Shown in pieces: positions 1-12,530 of a DNA stretch of 64,000 nt. The translations under genes and the position numbers were made by a program. Below the pieces are notes generated by a model. It was not told where the DNA came from. It was given only the letters and a program-made list of their open reading frames with translations, and ran no database searches. Numbering within the stretch: the first letter of the stretch is position 1; each line of letters starts with the position of its first letter. Origin of the DNA: Cycas panzhihuaensis (taxonomy: Eukaryota > Cycadophyta); contig CM041465.1 of the NCBI GenBank assembly GCA_023213395.1, positions 214,527,741 through 214,591,740 on the forward strand, read 5' to 3'.

Positions 1-139
1 TGCCACTAGACAAAATAGTAACCAAAGGCTTCCTTGGAGACCCATAAACTTAGAGCCTAGTAACCTTTTAGGTAATAGGACACATTATTTCAAAGATATG
101 CCTTGGGAAACATTTGAATAGACTTTATTTTGAAGTATA

Positions 140-3100
140 ATGGCTACAAATTTTGGTGACATAATCATTCCTAAGTTTAATGGATTTTATTTTTTGAATT
201 AGAGTAAGAAGATAAGACCCATCCTCATTGCTAAAGATATATAGGACATTATGAAGATATGGTATACAAAACTTAGTCAAAATGCCACTAAAGCAGAAAA
301 GTAAGCATTTAAGGAATGTGTGAAGAAGGATAATGAAGTTTTAGCATTAATTTTTTATGTCTTAGAAGACCATATCTTTCCAAGGGTTAGTGAGGTATCA
401 AAGTCTAAAGAAGCATGGGATATACTACAACTTACCTATGAAGGAGTAGCCTCATCTAAACTCCAAATATTAAGGAGTAAATTTAAAATTTTGAGGATGT
501 TACCCAATGAATCCATCAATGAATTTATAACAAAAGTTTAAGATCTTGTGAATCAAATTAAATCCCTTGGTGAAACCCTTACTAAACAAAGTGTTATAAA
601 AAGGATATTTAGGTATGTTGATGAAGTTAAAATATTTAAGATGGTAGCTACAAGTATAGAAGTCTCAAAGGACCTGAGTACATTGAATATTAAACAATTG
701 AGTGCCATGTTAATGGCTATTGAAGAGAAGAAAAGCATAATTAAATCATTAGAATATACCTTTGTAACTAACACAAGAATCAAATTTAATACCTAAGTTA
801 AAAGCTCAAGATCAAGGAACTAACCCCTAAGTGGAAGAGACATAAATCCTAGATAACAGACAAACTAAGAGTATCAACCTAGATACCAAGCTCCTTATCA
901 AAGGAATCAAGGAGCTAATCAAATATATCTAAGTTAACAAATATATCAAAGCTAAGAGAGACATCAAGAAGCAAGCCAATGTTGTCAAAATTGATAAGGT
1001 CATAACAATTTTAAAAGGCCTAATTTTAATTATCTAAGTAATAAACAAAGAGATAATTAAGGCCCATACTTGGAAAGGGGTAGAACACTTTCCATGGATA
1101 GAGGACACCCTAGAAGCAAAAGTCTAAGTCAAAGAGAAAGGGATCCAATTTATTGTATATTTTGTCATAAAGTTTGCCATACTGGAGATAGGTGCTTTGA
1201 TAAAAATGGCCCTCCAATAAGAGGTAGTGTTAATGTAGTCATTGAAAATAGAGAGAATGATTACCTATTCTTATCAAGATTTGTTTCCCATGAAAAGCAA
1301 GAATATTTTTGGTATATAAACTCTAGTTGCTCCACACATATGACCTATAAAGAAGAGATATTTTAAACTATTAATAAGTCTAGGAAGAGAATAATCATGT
1401 TTAGCGATGATACATCACATGAATCTAGTGGAAGGGGTAAAGTTATCATCATAATAGATTTAGGTAAACATAGATACCTTAATGATGTTTTTCACATTCT
1501 AACTCTTAAGAAAAATCTCCTTCTTGTAGGATAGATGATGAACCAAGACTATAAGGTTATATTTGATAATGGTAAATGCACTATCAAGGACAAAAGGAAG
1601 AACAAATCTATTGTTGTAAAAGGAAAAATGACTAAAGGCAAACTCTTCAAGTTAGTTATAACCCCTTCTGATAACTATGCATTAAAGACAATAATCAAGA
1701 TATATAGTGATATGTGGCATAAAAGGTTTAGCCACCTAAACTATGGAATCTTAACCCTTATGAAGAGAATGAATATGGTTGAAGGACTACCACAAATAGA
1801 AGCTAAAAGAGACATTTGTAAAGGCTGCCTTCTAGGCAAGCAACATAGGTAAAGTTTTCCTAATGGAAGTTATAGAGAAAAGGGGCCACTTCATTTAATC
1901 TACATAGATCTTTATGGTCCAATGGTCTTCCCATCACTATATAGTACAAAGTATTTCCTTACCTTCATTGATTATTATACAAGAAAAACTTGGGTCTATT
2001 TTCTAAAATATAAGGCAAATGAATTTCAATGCTTTGTACTTTAAAACGTTTGTGGAGAAGCAAAGTGGACACAAGATACTTTTTCTAAGATCAGATAATA
2101 GGGGAGAGTTTATTTCTAATGAATTTAATACCTATTGTACATACCATGGCATTAGAAGGAAATATATAAACCCCTATACTCCAAAATAAAATGGGGTTAA
2201 TTGTAAAAATCACACCATAGTTGAAATGACTAGGTGAATGCTTAAAGACAAGAAATTAGAATATGAATTATAGGTAGAAGTAGTCTATCTTACAATTTAC
2301 CTCAAACAAGTGTACCATTAAAGCCCTTAGGTGCATGACACTAGAAAAAGTGTGGACTAGTTATAAACCTAGTATTCATCACTTAAGAATCTTTGGATGC
2401 CTAGCCTATGCCTATGTTCTAAAATAAAAAAGGACCAAACTTGATGACAAGAGCACTAAGTACATATTTATTACATATAATGATGTGTCAAAATCATATA
2501 GCTATATGATCTTAAAGAAAGAAAGGTTATGGATAGTAGAGACATTGTATTCAAAGAGAATGACTACTATCACTCAGATTGTATCCAAGATAAAGGTAAG
2601 AATATTATGATTAACTTTGATTTATCTCTAAAGTCTACATGTATGCCACCAAGATAAAATTCAAGGTAAAATGTTGTGTATCAAGGCCAAGTGATGATGG
2701 AACCTTTTCTTAAGCTCAAAGGTTTCCCAATAGATTCAAAGAAGTTATGACTTAGATAACATATTAGACAATAACTTTGATAGGAGCTCTACTCATTCGC
2801 ATCGAGTTGACTTTGTCCTTATAAATTATAGAATAGAAGTCCATGAGCCTCATTCTTTTGAAAAGGTAGATACTCATGATGAATGGAGGAATGATATGGA
2901 AGAGGAGTATAATTCTATAGTAAAAAATGATACATGGGAACTAATTGATCTTCCTCCTAACAAAATAGCCATTAGAGTCAAATGGGTCTATAAGACCAAG
3001 TTTAGATCTAATAGATCCACTAACAAACATAAAGCTAGACTTGTTTCCAAAGGATATGCATAAAGAAAAGGTATAAATTATAATAAAACCTTTGCTTCTA

Positions 3101-4310
3101 TTACTTGGAAAAAGACTATTCATATGATGTTGAGTCTAGCAACCGAAAAAGATTGGGATGTTCATCAAATATATGTTAAAAGTGCATTTCTCAATGGCTA
3201 CATTGAAGAGAAAATATATGTTTAATAATTAAAAAAAATTGAAGTCACAGGGAAGAAAATAAAGTGTATAAAATTAATAAGGCACTTTATTGTTTAAAAC
3301 AAGTATCTAGAGAATGGTACTCTATGATAGATAAATATTTTAGAGATCAAGGATTTGAGATAACCTAATCATATCCAAATTTGTACATAAAAATCAAAGG
3401 AGATTCGATATTGACTATGGGACTTTATGTTAACGACTTGGTATATACAAGAAATGACTCTCACCTTTCTAAAAAAATCAAGAATAACATGTACAAAGAG
3501 TTCAAAATAATAGATTTAGGATTGATGCATTACTTCCTAGGATTAGAAGTTTGGCAAGATGATGATGGTATCTTTATCTCCTAAAGGAAATATACCTTGG
3601 AATTACTCCAAAATTTCAAGATGAGTGACTGCAAGGCCTTATCCAAACCAACAAAAGTTGAAATCAGACTATCGAAGCTTGATGATTTTACTCTTATTGA
3701 TCCTACATTATATAGATAGTTGATTGGAAGCCTAATATACTTGATATCAATACAACCAGATATTATGCATGCAGTTAGTGTTATTTCAAGCTTAATGCAA
3801 GATCCTAAATCTACATATTGGCAAGTGACTAAATGTATTATAAGGTATCTAAAGGACACAATAGACTATAGGCTATATTATAAACCTTTATCAAATTTTA
3901 GATTGATTGGATATACAAATTCTAATTAGGAAAATAATGTTGACAATAGAAAGTCTACTTTTAGACACACCTTTAGTTAAATTTTAGCAACTATAGCATG
4001 GAGTAACAAAAAGTAGAATACCATCCCCTTGTCTATAGTAGAAGTAGAATATAAGGTAGTGGTGTTAGGTGCATGCAAAATAGTTTGTCTATATCAACTA
4101 CTTTAAGATCTCCAATTGAAACATGATGGTCCTACCAAAATATGGTGTGATAATCATAGCACTATTCAAATGACATATAATCTAGTTTTTCATAGAAAAA
4201 CTAAACATATTGAGACACAATATCATTTCATTTGGGAACTATATAAGCATGTGAAATAGAGTTTCTATATTGTAGCACAGAAGATTAGATAATAAACATT
4301 TTTACAAAGG
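140..4310 (+). pseudogene. copia-1 gag-pol polyprotein, decayed
   Basis: In a live element this polyprotein would provide capsid, protease, integrase, RT and RNase H. The frame opened by the ATG at 140 is kept across gag (320-541, 548-796), the knuckle segment (1070-1366) and the integrase N-terminus (1535-1852), with stops where Gln would be expected. Visible motifs are a CCHC knuckle at about 1154-1195 (CIFCHKVCHTGDRC, the usual Gly replaced by Cys), a damaged protease motif with Asn for Asp (NSSCSTHM, near 1325), and the integrase HHCC finger near 1710-1850 (WHKRF...CKGC). Around 2040 the frame is lost. RT resumes at 2830-3600 in other frames with YVND instead of YVDD (near 3430), followed by RNase H to about 4310. 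Copia assignment is firm; the lineage is not. Confidence 0.85.
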
Positions 4311-4373
4311 CACTTGGGAAAGTAAAATTCCATAAATTCAGGGATAATCTTATAGTTATACAAAATGAACATT

Positions 4374-4383
4374 ATGGGGGAGA
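4374..4383 (+). other. Polypurine tract of copia-1
   Basis: The purine run ATGGGGGAGA sits directly before the presumed 3' LTR. In LTR elements this tract primes plus-strand DNA synthesis. Its place just after the RNase H remnant supports the LTR start at about 4385. Confidence 0.7.
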
Positions 4384-4384
4384 A

Positions 4385-4600
4385 TATTAGCACATATAAT
4401 ATTCATTTTATTAAAAAAATGCATAAGTAACTTTAGAAATATATGGGGCCATCTTTAGTTATCTATAACTGACATTTGATAAGATACATATTATTTTTAT
4501 TTATTATTTTTATTTATTATTTTCTTATTTTAATTTGAAAAAAATATTAGTCGATTTCGAGCTCCCACCCAACATCTTAACTATATATTTAATAATAGAT
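4385..4600 (+). repeat. Probable 3' LTR of copia-1, right end unresolved
   Basis: The AT-rich sequence follows the polypurine tract and begins TATTAGCACA, which could be a TG-to-TA decayed LTR start. No second copy is in the window, so the end is a guess. A minus-strand gypsy protease remnant is readable from about 4570 rightward, which bounds it. Confidence 0.5.
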
Positions 4601-6800
4601 TAATACTGTTCTGCTCTTTCCCTAATTGTACGTCAATCTTGGGGTATCCTTTATCATCCATACACTCTATAACCTTATTATAATTGTCAATTTTACCTTG
4701 ATGTCCTTTTAACTAATTGAATCTAATTATGGAATCATAGTTCCTAAGTGGTAATACTTGAAATGTTATGTGACTATTCTATCCTCCCATTTTAACTCAA
4801 TATTTAGGATGAATTCAATCACTATATTATTATTTCCATTTGCCATAGACATATTCCATGTGTCATCATGTTTGTTGGGATTAAGTTTGCATATTCCCAT
4901 AATTCTAGGTGATATAAAATTATAACTACCACCTAAATCAATCAATATAGAAATGACTTGGTTAGAGAGTTTACCTTGCACTTATATCATACTAGATTGA
5001 TAATCTTCTTACCAACCATTTGTTGTTGTATATACTCACATTAGGACCCTCTCCATGACTACATCCATTACTATTGGTTTTATTTTTTTGTTGTAAGATC
5101 TACATCCTGCATTTTACCTCTTCATACACTCATTTATATAATTTCCTTTTTCATTACATTAAAAATAAGTGTTGTGAGGGGCATACTTGGGAAATTTTCC
5201 ATAGGCATAATTGGATCTTTAAACCATTTGGAACTAATTATTATTCATTACACCTTAGTGAAGATGAGGTGCTCAAAATTCCCTCTTCCATTATTCCTAC
5301 TTTTGTTAAAGTTTATCATTTAATTTAAGTTGGTTATCTTATTAATTAGCCCATTCATCTTCATAATACCTTACCTTTATAATTATCTTGTTTTAGTTTT
5401 TAGCTTTAAAATCTTAATTTAACTTTAGATCACTTCATTCAAGCTACTTATAAACTATCCACCTTCACACTTTCTTCCTATATATAAGGAGAATATTTTA
5501 AAAGATTTTTAAATTCTTTGTTATATTATTTAATCTTCATCATACCTTACTTTATCTCATGCAAGGTATATGCTTTCTTTTCAAAATAGTGTTTTGAGAG
5601 GTACTTTGACTAAAAATATTTGCAGAACTTATTCTATTATAGTTTATTTTCTCTAATATTTTTCACTTTCTTGTAGTGTTTCCACCATAAATGTATACTT
5701 TTGGTAAGTTTATAAATTGATAACCTTACTTTCTCATTAAAAGTAAAACCATTAAGCTAAAATACTTCTTTATGCTTACCACTCACTCTTTAGCTTCATC
5801 ATCTTTCTTGACTTCCCCACTAAAAGTTTGTAATCTTACCTTCTAAAATTTGAATTAAAAGTTTCTCCCCATAAACTTATTTCCTCTTGGCCTCTTACCT
5901 CCTAAAGATGATGTAGAATCGAAGGGTTTATATTCATTGAATTTTTGTCTCCTTGCATTTCCACTATGTTGGGTTTAATATTTAGACTAATGTTTAATTC
6001 ATTAGTCATTACGTAGATCTCCCCTTTATGCTCTTATAACCCTAAAGATTTCCTTGATTATCATATTATACTCATCTTAATATTATTGTAAGTAGCATCT
6101 TGGTTTTTGTGTCAAGCCATCAAGAGCACACCATTATTGATCTTGAAAAATCTCACACATGTGAGTATCTTATATATGTATGTATATTTCGTATTACAAT
6201 ACAAGAAGTAGTGTTTATTATTATTATTTAATCTTTGTCTCACATTTCTTCTCTCAAGATTTGGCATCACTCCAATACCACATCTAACATATTACTCCCA
6301 TTAGTGTATGGTTTTTTAGCCTTTTTACTAGTATTTCTCTTAGATGAACTCTCTTATTAGTTCCCTCTTCTACTATTACTATGGATATTCTATGTGTCTC
6401 TTTCTTGTTTATCATGTTCTAATGTTCTTTGAATGTTCATGAGCATTGTATTATGCTCAATTATGATTTGATCATTATCCTCTATATGGCTTCAAACTTG
6501 TTCTTATAAATTGTGAACTATCATAACTAATTCGACTTAGGAAATCTTAGCTAAATCTTCTTCCTCTTGTTGTTGTTGGATTCTTTCCCATATAATTTTG
6601 TTGTCCTCTTATTCATTTAGACTAAATTGACTATACTATTATATGTCCATTATCATCTTGATTTCTATATTTTCTTTATAATATTAGTTTTATGAGAAAG
6701 TGCAAGATTGTGCAAACTTAGGTTTTGCATGTGAGATAAAAAAGGAAATTAAAAAAACTCAAAAACACTATGTTTAATTAATGTCAATTTATGATACCAA
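4570..6800 (-). pseudogene. Ty3/gypsy gag-protease remnant (minus strand)
   Basis: Read right to left, this is the 5' half of a gypsy element. A PBS-like TGGTATCA is seen at 6799-6792. A charged gag-like N-terminus follows (about 6700-6350), then a CCHC-like knuckle (NEKGNYINEC, about 5190-5120) and an aspartic protease at 4981-4766. The protease motif is LIDLGGSYNFI where LIDSGSTHNFI-like sequence is usual. Downstream the conserved pre-RT segment is recognisable (HKGKIDNYNK, about 4690), ending near 4570. No RT is seen. Most intervening gag is too decayed to translate. It differs from the Tat-type gypsy elements that dominate the window. Confidence 0.65.
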
Positions 6801-6802
6801 TC

Positions 6803-9468
6803 TAAGTGCTTACAAAGAAGCTACTTAAACTTACTATTATGGGGTTTTCTAAAGAATTTCTTTTATTTTGGGAAAAATCCTTGAGGTTAACTAAGGTTCC
6901 ATCACTTAGTACTTATCTATGATCCATACTTAACCTTCTTGTAATTTCTCAACTTGCATAATACTCAAATCTATGGTAATGTTTTAGATGCTAAAATAGA
7001 CCATAGACTCATAGAGGAATTTCACCTCATACATTAATACTATAGCTTGAGTTCTATTAGGATTTGAACCCTTTTATTTTGATGCTACTTATAACAACCC
7101 AATACCCCAATGGTATAAATTAATAAAGGAATTTTTCTTCTCTACTCTTTTTTTGACACCAAGGATATTGCCTTCTCAAAAATATTTAAGTTCAATCACC
7201 AAAACAATAATAAAAATAATATGAAATAAAGCATAAGACTAGTAAGTTATACACTAAGTAAATAGTCTAAGGATCTAGGAATATAGATCATACTATATGA
7301 CATTAGTATGCATGCACTTTACTCTTTATAATAAGATTAAAATATATAATCTGAGTATAAATTTTCATATATGTAATATAAGCTATATGTTTATTTTATA
7401 ACTTTTGTAGAATATTTATATAAGATCAAGATAGAATGAACTTATCTTTAAGGGGAAAAGATAGATTGCTTAGAGGTATTCACCACACAATCATTTAGAA
7501 ACTCCACACAAGAATCTTCCCCCAATTTGAGGCACATGATATGAACATTAAGTTACTTCCTTCTAACTCTTCACTTATGACCTAACTCCTAATTTAGCAT
7601 CTCAAATATGTTGGCTCATTACTATCAATAAGACTATAATTTAAAGTAGAATCTATAAGGCTTATCTAGTAGTATCATGCCATATGAATGTAAAATCTCA
7701 AAGGCTTCTTCCCATGCCAATATGTTAGGACTAAAGTTAATGATAGCTTATATATATAATTCTAGACCATGACATTAGTATGTAGGATTGGTGTATGGTC
7801 ATAAACCAAGTCACCTTTATAGCCACACAATATATATTTCCTCACAATAGAAGGAGTTCCTATATAGTATACACAAGAGAAATTAGTATACCCATAATCA
7901 CTTTCAATAAATCCTTTACTTATAATAATATTATACCCTTACCAACATAATGGATTCCAATATAATTAGTAGAAGGAAAATCAATAAAACATAGGTGAGT
8001 GTTACCTAGCAACAAACATCCACAAGATCCCACATTGTAATACAAGTCATCCTTAATAATTTTATCATTTCTCCCTTTCTTGAATATGCTTCTTTCTTTT
8101 CAAAAAGGAATGAAAACCTCCTTTTGAATATGATCCTCCTTTCCCCCCAAAAAAATTGAAAGCCTTCTTCTTTTTAAAAATGAATAAATCTTTGAAGTAA
8201 ATCTCCTTAAAGTAAATGAAAATTCCCTCAAAGTAAGTGAAATAACACTAAAGTTCATATTCCTTTGAAAGTAAGTTTTTTTTTTTTTTCCCTCCCACAA
8301 GGCCCTTATCATTAATACTAGCCTAAAAGTAAGATTTCTTTTCCCCTTTTCATAAGGCTCTTATCATTAATATTAGCCTTAAAGTGTAACTTTATTTCAC
8401 CCCATAAGGTTCATATCATTAATACTAGCCTAAAAATAACACTTCTATTTTCTTGCAAGTCTCCTTTCATTAATATTAGCACAAAAGTAAGATTTTCTTT
8501 CATCCCATAAGTCTCTTATCATTAATAACCCTTTCCTATTATAGGAATGGTCTAAACTAAGAAAGTAGAATTATTAAATAGGATTGGATATGAAAGTCAT
8601 GGCTTTTTGAATTTACCCCCTAGGAATTTTTTCTTTTATTCATATCATGTGCCCCCTTTTATTTACTTTTATCCTTGTGCAATTTGGCCATATTTAATTG
8701 GTGTGCTTAATATTTATATCATTTATAATATATAGGTATGTGGAGCTTAACATGTTTACATATGCATAATATATGCACGTAGACTTGCAAACTCTAAGGT
8801 TATATGACGCTATATTCTAATGTTAACCACATACCAAGGTACATACTATATACTCAATGGGTCTTTTAGCTAGCCCTTATTTATATTAAGGGATGGTTAC
8901 ATTAAAATACTGAATGAAAATATAAGAAGAAAATATACAATAAGTTATATGTTATAGATATAAAAGGAGTATTACAATTATAATTTTTATGAATGCACTA
9001 ATGGTATTATGAAATACAAGGTTAACTAAATCATCTATTTTAGGATTCTAAGCTCAAGATATATGAATAATAAAAGTAGTAGAAAATTAAGGATCTAGTT
9101 AAATGATTAAGAGTGTGGAGTTGAGAATTAAAGACTTAATAAAATTAGGTTAGTTAATGGGTAATAAGAAGTGAATCTTTATAAATGGTAGTTGGTCTAT
9201 TATGAATTTTTAAAGAATAAATAAGGGATCTAATAATAATAGTGCACACAATATAGTTATTAGTAGTATATAGAAGGAATAACACTACACTAGGCATAAC
9301 ATTACTAACATGATCTTGAATATCCCAACAATAGCAAATAGATTGAGACTTTCTTAGTTTCCCTTATTTATCTAAATAAATAAATCCATAAGAAAGAAAT
9401 ATGAAATTTAAAACTTACATTAAGAAAAATAATCTAATGGATATAAGAGAGTATAGAAATTAGTCAGT
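6803..9468. other. AT-rich stretch without a recognisable gene
   Basis: If the PBS-like site at 6799-6792 is real, the left part is the 5' LTR of the minus-strand gypsy remnant, but no second copy is present to fix its edges. I find no domain on either strand. The open frame at 8100-8312 (minus) covers part of a simple-sequence and tandem-repeat region and is not gene-like. The tandem array at 8285-8560 is listed separately. Confidence 0.5.
8285..8560. repeat. Five-copy tandem repeat, ~52-55 bp unit
   Basis: Degenerate units share a core of CTTATCATTAATACTAGCC followed by an A-rich half and a T/C-rich half. TCATT in the core recurs at about 8309, 8364, 8416, 8467 and 8519, spacings of 51-55 bp. 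Copies differ by substitutions and small indels, so the array is old. Confidence 0.8.
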
Positions 9469-9874
9469 ATTTCCCATAATCTAGGAGTCTCGTGGATTTC
9501 ACACCTATAGATAAGTAAATATTTATACTTCTTACTTTTTATATTGGCTTAGTTTCATTCTTTTTTAAGTATATATTGTTATTTACCTATTTATTTGTTA
9601 GATGAATATGTTTGTACTTAGCCTATGATGATTTTAACCATGGTTAGTGGTATTATAGTTGTCCATTCAAGCTTGATGGGTTAAGAATGGTCTTTTAATA
9701 TCTCTGCAAGATACACCTCATATCTCTTAGACCTTATTTCTTTTATTTCTATCATTTTTCCATTTATTCTACTAATATTTGTGCTTGTACAACTTTAATT
9801 TCTCTCCATATCACTCTAATTTTTAATATATTATTTTAATTTTGATTTATACATATAAAAAACTAGAACTTAGT

Positions 9875-9920
9875 GGTACTACAAAGTTTATCATGGTACC
9901 ATAGTAAACTTTGCAGTACC
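9875..9920 (+). promoter_or_regulatory. 20-bp-period GTACC block in LTR A
   Basis: GTACT/GTACC cores lie at 9876, 9896 and 9916, exactly 20 bp apart. The same block occurs in the other five Tat-type LTRs. A promoter or factor-binding role is inferred only from conservation and its place in the LTR. Confidence 0.6.
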
Positions 9921-11149
9921 AATTTTTTAACTTTGAAAATTTTTTATTGTCATGATTGGTCACATATTTATAGCACCAATCAATGCGTTTTTCCTCTAAT
10001 TTATCAAACCCATGGACTACATAAGGGTTTGATTTAAAACCATAGGCCATTATATACCCTCCCATTAATTTTATTCCAAAACCATAGGTATTTTTCCTAT
10101 GGATTTGGCCTATGGTTTACCCTGAACCTATGGGCCTAAAACCATGGGCCCAAGTCTTCATCCTCTTCTATTTATACCCCCCCTTTTTCATTGGAAAAAG
10201 TGATGTTAATTTTTAAATACTTATGTTGTTGTTATGTTATTGAATTCTGAATACTAACTTCCATGCTTGGATTGAAGATTGAATATTAGTTGTAATTAGA
10301 GAACTCTTTGGTTTTAGCAAAGCATCATTAGTGTCCCCTCTTCACTCAAAATAGGGAAAACACCCCCAACACCACTAAGATCTTCATCCTCTTTTCAAGC
10401 TTTTGTTAGTTATAGTTTGGCATTAATTTTCCCTTGTTATGCTTGACATTTCTTCTTTTTTTTAGTTGTTCTTTTTTGTTTATCTCACTTATTTATGTGT
10501 GGGTGTCTTATAGAGGAAAATAGGGCTAAGTATTACTCATTAGACTTAAGAAAAGATGGCAACTTTGCCATTATTTAGGCCCCTTTTGCACTTGTTTCCA
10601 TTAATTTTAAGTGTTTAATTGGTTTCTCTTATTTTGGTAGCTTTTTCCTTCAATTTCTCATATAAATTTGCATGTTACTAACTTGTGTAGGTGCTGGAAT
10701 TCTCCAAGTGGTCATTATAGGTTTTGAAGCATGTGGAGTAATGAGGGACCCCACTTTCTTCCTCCCTTCACTCCTTCCTTTCCTTACAAAAAGTCAAGTG
10801 ATTGCTATATATTCATTACACTATTAAAAGTTTGATAACATATCTCAGCAAGGTTATTTCAAAGTAATTTTTAGCATATTTTGTTTGAGGTATCATTTTT
10901 TCTTCATCATAGCATAATCTGACAAGCAGAAATATTAATAGTTTTTTTCTAGAAATTAGTTTTGATATTGCATGTTGGCCTTACCCATTATAAGTCTTAT
11001 TGGTGGATTAGAGAATGAAAGTTAGCATTAAAATTGATTTAGATTAATTATTTAGAGCATCATACAAAGTATTCTCCTTAAAACATAAACTTCATAATTT
11101 TAATTATAGAGAAAAAAGGTCCCAAAAACATCATTTTATTTTCTAGTTT

Positions 11150-11290
11150 TACTTTTAAAAGAGAAAGAAAAGAAAAGATTTATTTCTTATCAATTTGTCA
11201 TTTGTTGCTTGATCTTTCCCCATCTTACATGTAGTCTTGTATTTAGAAAAAAAGAAAAAGCATAAAAAAAGAAGAAAAAAGAAAGGGATT
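11150..11290 (+). repeat. Purine-rich low-complexity block in LTR A
   Basis: A- and G-rich runs lie about 1.7 kb from the LTR start. LTR C has a comparable block at the same offset, so it is an LTR feature rather than random sequence. The minus-strand open frame 11190-11411 covers it and is not a gene. Confidence 0.6.
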
Positions 11291-11795
11291 TAAAAAGGCT
11301 TTTCCTTTTTTTGTATAGTACATTGCATTTGTATTCATCATTTGATCTTTGAAGGCCATAATAGGGAAGGGAGTTACACTTATTATGAGTTCTAGAATCC
11401 ATGGGGTCCATAACTTTGTTTATTAGGTAGTCTATTTGTTAAGTACATTTAATTGAAAGTTGCATATTAGTTACATTAGGCTGTCTATTATTTTTCTCCT
11501 TATAGCCTCTTGTAAGTTGTAGGGTCCATTCTTGTTGTAATGAGGGGGGATTGATATTTCTCTACCTAGATTTCATTAATAGATGAGAGGCCCAGTCTTA
11601 TGCCTTTGGGTGTGTTAAGTCCTCCATATTTTTGTTTCAAACAAGCTAATGAAGGGTGCACATCCTTACCATGTGCTTATGTATAAGGCTTGGATAATTA
11701 AGTAAACTTCATTTACCTTATTGAGAGTAATGTCCTTTTCTTCTTTGCCTCTTGAGAGCATGACATTTGTTAGAATTAAATATAGGCATTGCTAG

Positions 11796-12440
11796 TGTTG
11801 AGAATACAAGGTCCCAAACCTTAAAACACCACAGGATCTAAACTATTTTGTAACTAGTTATAAGAATCGAAACTAAAATTTAACATGCAAGTTCTAAACT
11901 TAGAGATAATATAATAACATAAATATGAAAGCCAAACATCACATATGCACTTGATATAACGTGGTAAAACCCTAGCAATGTGCTAGGGAAACATCCACAT
12001 AGGAAAGGTATCGATCTTTATTGCTGTAGAATGGAGAAAAAGTACATCTCAATAGAAGAGTGCTCTCTGGAACAATAACCAGCTGCCACCCTCATCACAA
12101 TACATTACATTACATACAACATAATAAGAAAAACCCTAAATCGGGTTATATGAGAGGGTCATCCAAAGCATAAATCTCAATTGTAGAATTTAGGGTATTT
12201 GTATCGAATAACCCTGATTCTCTTTACAATTTAATATTGTTTTCAGGGCTAATTTTTCAAGTTGGGGGCTATTGCCCCCAAAACCCTTCTTAACGGGGGG
12301 TGTTCCATGCCCCCCACACCCCTCGGCCGAGGGGGGCTCCCACCCCCCTTGGAACCCCCCAAGAAATATTAGGGGGGGAAATCACACTACCAACATGCCA
12401 AAATTTTAGCCTCAAACTATTATTGTCATAATATCCAATA
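11796..12440 (-). mobile_element. Solo LTR of the Tork-type copia family, TSD gctag
   Basis: The 645 bp match the LTRs of copia-2 and copia-3 throughout, including the GGGG/CCCC-rich block at 12260-12390. Flanks 11791-11795 and 12441-12445 are both GCTAG, a perfect 5-bp duplication. No internal sequence is present, so this is a solo LTR left by LTR-LTR recombination. It is inserted into LTR A. The terminal CA has become TA. Confidence 0.92.
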
Positions 12441-12530
12441 GCTAGGTTACCTCACACTTATGTGAAAATCATCATCAATAGAAGAGTTCCTACTAACTTA
12501 TCTATGAATAAATCTATCTTGTGATCTTAA

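Larger units (their letters stand above)
1..4600 (+). mobile_element. copia-1: old Ty1/copia element, 5' LTR outside the window
   Basis: The domain order gag, CCHC knuckle, protease, integrase, RT, RNase H, polypurine tract and LTR is the Ty1/copia order. Bases 1-139 look like the untranslated leader before the gag ATG at 140. The 5' LTR would lie left of the window. The 3' LTR begins near 4385 and its right edge is unclear (about 4560-4640). The element is AT-rich and full of TAA/TAG codons, so it is long dead. Its family differs from the Tork-type copia elements further right. Confidence 0.85.
9469..12530 (+). repeat. LTR A: old Tat-type gypsy LTR, interrupted by a copia solo LTR
   Basis: The start TATTTCCC aligns with the starts of the other Tat-type LTRs (TGTTTCC at 52127) including the downstream AGGTAAGT-like segment. 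The 20-bp-period GTACC block (9875-9920) and a polypurine block at 11150-11290 fall at the same offsets as in LTR C. The sequence is broken at 11796-12440 by a solo LTR and resumes with GTTACCTCAC, matching the LTR tail seen at 54630. The right end is approximate. Removing the insert leaves about 2.4 kb. Confidence 0.75.

Noticed and set aside
8100-8312. Lys/Arg-rich minus-strand frame as a small basic protein
   Set aside because: It is built from A/T-rich simple sequence and the tandem repeat; no start context or homology.
8285-8560. CRISPR-like array
   Set aside because: The units are contiguous degenerate tandem repeats without unique spacers, in a plant genome.
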